A stretch of DNA of 64,000 bases from an uncultured Psychroserpens sp. (GTDB taxonomy: Bacteria > Bacteroidota > Bacteroidia > Flavobacteriales > Flavobacteriaceae): contig NZ_CANLNS010000007.1 in assembly GCF_947492715.1 (NCBI RefSeq), positions 1 through 64,000 of the forward strand, given 5' to 3'. Of the stretch, positions 61,872-64,000 are shown in pieces; the stretch's first letter is position 1, and every line of letters starts with the position of its first letter. The notes beneath the pieces were generated by a model. That model worked only from the letters and a program-made list of their open reading frames with translations, made no database searches and was not told the DNA's origin. Position numbers and translations under genes: made by a program.

Positions 61872-63239
61872 ATGGAACAGCAAATCTCTTTTACAGATTT
61901 AAATCTAAACACACCACTTTATAATGCATTGGGTGATTTAGGTTTTGAATACCCAACTCCAATTCAGGCACAAGCATTTAATGTTGTGGCATCTGGAAAA
62001 GATGTTGTAGGTATTGCACAAACTGGTACAGGTAAAACATTTGCTTACATGCTACCAATTTTAAGACACCTTAAATATTCGACTCAAGATAATCCTAGAA
62101 TTTTAGTTTTGGTACCTACTCGAGAGTTGGTCGTACAAGTGGTTGATGAAATTGAAAAGTTGGCAGCTTATATCAATTTAAGGGTTTTAGGCGTATATGG
62201 TGGGACAAACATAAACACTCAAAAGCAAGCTGTTGCACATGGGCAAGATGTTATTGTAGCGACACCAGGGCGTTTATTTGATTTGGCTGTAAGTCGTGTT
62301 TTACAACTAAAGTCTATCCAAAAATTAGTGATAGACGAGGTTGATGTGATGCTAGATTTAGGCTTTAGACACCAACTTCTCAATATTTTTGATGTACTGC
62401 CCGAGCGTCGTCAAAATATTATGTTTTCGGCAACAATGACTGAAGATGTTGACGATTTAATAAGTGATTTCTTCATTAAACCCCAACGTGTTATTATTGC
62501 CGTATCTGGAACGCCACTTCATAATATTAAACAGCAACGTTATGACGTTACTAACTTTTATACAAAAGTTAATCTCTTAGAATACTTACTTCACGATCCT
62601 GGCACCTATAATAAAGTGCTCGTATTTGTGGCTTATAAAAAATTAGCCGATATGCTTTTTGCCGAGCTTGAGGAACGCATTCCTGATCAATCTTGCGTGA
62701 TTCATTCTAACAAAACGCAGAACTACAGGTTGAGAAGTATAGAACAGTTTAGATCTGGTGAACATCGTATTTTAATTGCTACAGATGTTATGGCTCGTGG
62801 ATTAGATATAGAACACATTAGCCATGTTATTAATTTTGACACTCCAAAATATCCCGAAAATTATATGCATCGTATTGGTAGAACTGGTCGTGCAGAACAT
62901 GAAGGACATGCCCTTACGTTTTCTACGGAAAAAGAACAGGAAGATCTCCAAACTATTGAAGATTATATGGGTATAAAAATTGAGCAACTTAATTTTCCTG
63001 ACGGTGTTGAAATTTCTAAACAATTAATTGAAGAAGAGCGTCCTCAAATTAGAGAACGTAACAATCCTACTAAACAGCGACAAGATGAAGATGCTCCAGG
63101 ACCAGCATTTCATGACAAAAAAGATAAAAATAAAAAAGAGAATCTCGGCGGTTCTTATAAGTTTAAAATTGCGGCTAAATATAAGAAGCCTAAAACTAGA
63201 GGTGATAAAAATTATAACAAGAGAAACAAACGTAAATAG
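61872..63239 (+). CDS. DEAD-box RNA helicase (DEVD variant)
   Basis: The 455 aa protein carries the Q motif GFEYPTPIQAQA, motif I AQTGTGKT, Ia PTRELV, Ib TPGRL, motif II DEVD in VIDEVDVMLDLGF, motif III SATM, V RGLDIEHISHVI and VI HRIGRTGR, with a basic tail (KKDKNKKE, KNYNKRNKRK). Motif II reads DEVD in place of DEAD, a conservative change that keeps the Mg/ATP acidic residues. It probably remodels RNA in ribosome assembly or decay. ATG 61872 is fixed by the Q-motif spacing. Confidence 0.93.
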   Translation: MEQQISFTDLNLNTPLYNALGDLGFEYPTPIQAQAFNVVASGKDVVGIAQTGTGKTFAYMLPILRHLKYSTQDNPRILVLVPTRELVVQVVDEIEKLAAYINLRVLGVYGGTNINTQKQAVAHGQDVIVATPGRLFDLAVSRVLQLKSIQKLVIDEVDVMLDLGFRHQLLNIFDVLPERRQNIMFSATMTEDVDDLISDFFIKPQRVIIAVSGTPLHNIKQQRYDVTNFYTKVNLLEYLLHDPGTYNKVLVFVAYKKLADMLFAELEERIPDQSCVIHSNKTQNYRLRSIEQFRSGEHRILIATDVMARGLDIEHISHVINFDTPKYPENYMHRIGRTGRAEHEGHALTFSTEKEQEDLQTIEDYMGIKIEQLNFPDGVEISKQLIEEERPQIRERNNPTKQRQDEDAPGPAFHDKKDKNKKENLGGSYKFKIAAKYKKPKTRGDKNYNKRNKRK

Positions 63240-63366
63240 TTTAATCTTTCAATAGAACCAGCTGTTTCTAATCACAATCGTCACATTTACATACACTTAA
63301 ACATTCTCTAGTATTTCTTATAAAAATTCGATTATTTTTACACGGCATTAAGGTAATGTGGTAAAA

Positions 63367-63397
63367 AAATCCCTTTCCAAATACATGGAAAGGGACT
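63367..63397. terminator. Hairpin terminator after the helicase gene
   Basis: TCCCTTTCC and GGAAAGGGA form a 9-bp GC-containing stem with an 8-nt loop (AAATACAT), about 130 bp after the helicase stop and preceded by an A-run, so it can serve either direction. Confidence 0.7.
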
Positions 63398-63409
63398 ATA
63401 GAAAACCCA

Positions 63410-63466
63410 GTAGACTAGATCGTGTAATTGACATAATTAATCTATAACCCTAGATATCTAGTCTAC
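63410..63466. repeat. 11-bp inverted repeat overlapping the 3' end of the next gene
   Basis: GTAGACTAGAT (63410-63420) and ATCTAGTCTAC (63456-63466) are perfect inverted copies 35 nt apart; the right copy contains the stop codon (CTA on +) of the minus-strand gene. Possibly part of a convergent terminator. Confidence 0.6.
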
Positions 63467-63976
63467 AACCTTAATGTGGTTTTCTACGATATCTTTAACA
63501 GGTACAACAAGTTTACCTTCTTCATTTTTTAACACTACTGAAATATTTTCGATAGCATCAATTTCATAAATTTTATTTTGAAATTCTATCTTCTTTCCTA
63601 CTTCAAACGTCTTTCTGGTATAAAATGTTTTCAACAAACTGCTCATAACTTCCTTTGCTCCTAACCCAAAGGCTATGGCGAAAGCTAACAAGAAAGCAGC
63701 CAAAATCATTGTAAAATTACTTGTGATTATATCGGTATCTACGCCTGCTTGATTTAGAGCTGTAATGGAAATAAAAACAAGCAATAGAAAAAAGACAATC
63801 TGGCTTATAATTTTTGCACCAGATAAATCCATGGATTCAAAAAAGGACCTCAATCCCTTTTTAACAAAGTTTGCAAACAACAAACCTCCAGTAAAAATGA
63901 CAAGAGCAACAAACAATTGCGGTAAATAACTTAAGAAGTTACTAATTTGTTCTGAAATGACTTTTAAATCAAGCAT
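63458..63976 (-). CDS. Small membrane protein with MscS-type conserved helices
   Basis: The 172 aa frame is counted from ATG 63976; the frame stays open to the window edge (another ATG at 64000), so the true start may lie upstream. It has three to four hydrophobic helices: one at about 20-40 (LFVALVIFTGGLLFANFVKK), one at 60-80, one at 92-115 rich in Ala/Gly (FAIAFGLGAKEVMSSLLKTFY), then a beta-like segment (FEVGKKIEFQNKIYEIDAIE) ending KVVD. The FGLGAKE helix and following strand resemble the pore helix and start of the beta-domain of MscS-family channels. Function as a channel is inferred. Confidence 0.75.
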   Translation of the reverse strand: MLDLKVISEQISNFLSYLPQLFVALVIFTGGLLFANFVKKGLRSFFESMDLSGAKIISQIVFFLLLVFISITALNQAGVDTDIITSNFTMILAAFLLAFAIAFGLGAKEVMSSLLKTFYTRKTFEVGKKIEFQNKIYEIDAIENISVVLKNEEGKLVVPVKDIVENHIKVVD

Positions 63977-64000
63977 ATCAGAAACTATAATAAGTAACAT

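Noticed and set aside
1-64000. tRNA or rRNA genes
   Set aside because: No cloverleaf with a T-loop GTTCGANTC-type signature or rRNA-like sequence was found on either strand.

Overview
The window looks like a chromosome segment of an AT-rich marine-type Flavobacteriaceae bacterium (Bacteroidota). The evidence is the many short Bacteroidota-style lipoproteins and secreted proteins, AraC regulators with membrane sensor domains, and a flavobacterial housekeeping set (YifB, PreA/PreT, CASTOR/POLLUX-like channel, adenine deaminase, TilS, PabB-like enzyme, DEAD-box helicase). I see no tRNA, rRNA, CRISPR array, transposase or phage genes.

Bases 1 to about 34,380 hold the unusual part: a gene-cassette array resembling an integron cassette array or CALIN (cluster of attC sites lacking an integrase), built with a non-canonical recombination-site family. 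Small, mostly single-gene units on the + strand are separated by about 33 related imperfect palindromes in one orientation. These are typically 130-140 bp, with short 73 bp, minimal 21-25 bp, long about 223-233 bp and half-site forms. Each complete site reads: cassette-specific box ending in AAC, then AAC, a GTGTATA-like box, TTGC, an inner hairpin (GAAAATCC/GGATTTTC), GCAA, a TATACAC-like box, a CAC or ACC spacer, and GTT followed by a new cassette-specific box. The box after GTT at the start of a unit is the reverse complement of the box before AAC at the end of the same unit. I find 19 such pairs, 14 perfect over 7-10 bp and 5 with one mismatch. That is the expected relation between a cassette's leading core and the inverse core of its own attC. 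The box sequence is free rather than the canonical GTTRRRY, and inner arms covary. No integrase lies in the window, and the array continues off the left edge.

Cassette cargo includes many lipoproteins or secreted proteins of unknown function (three are DUF6624 paralogues), an Mrr-type PD-(D/E)XK nuclease, an HNH nuclease, a SMI1/KNR4 protein, a DUF6896-like protein, a LOG-family phosphoribohydrolase, a class C beta-lactamase-like hydrolase, two AraC regulators, two methyltransferases, an LRR protein and a GH3 enzyme. A LytS/LytR-type two-component pair with a secreted protein and a CPBP protease sits between two sites at 13.7-17.9 kb. Half-sites, fused sites, gene tails and nested boundary pairs record past deletions and insertions.

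From 34.4 to 36.7 kb lies a transition zone with a lipoprotein, a DUF695 protein, a truncated gene tail and a DUF6705-like protein. After that the chromosome is ordinary. yifB is followed by an eight-gene minus-strand block (38.3-49.4 kb) for reductive pyrimidine catabolism. PreT/PreA reduce uracil/thymine; dihydropyrimidinase and beta-ureidopropionase open and deaminate the ring; a class III aminotransferase and a CoA-acylating semialdehyde dehydrogenase take beta-alanine or beta-aminoisobutyrate to acyl-CoA; an NCS1 and an SSS transporter provide uptake. The rest (49.6-64 kb) holds an M15/extensin-like peptidase, a YheT hydrolase, a CocE-type hydrolase, a Ca2+/Na+ exchanger, a CASTOR/POLLUX-like channel, a zinc-ribbon/TerB-like protein, adenine deaminase, TilS, a PabB-like enzyme, a DEAD(DEVD)-box helicase and a small membrane protein with an MscS-type helix.
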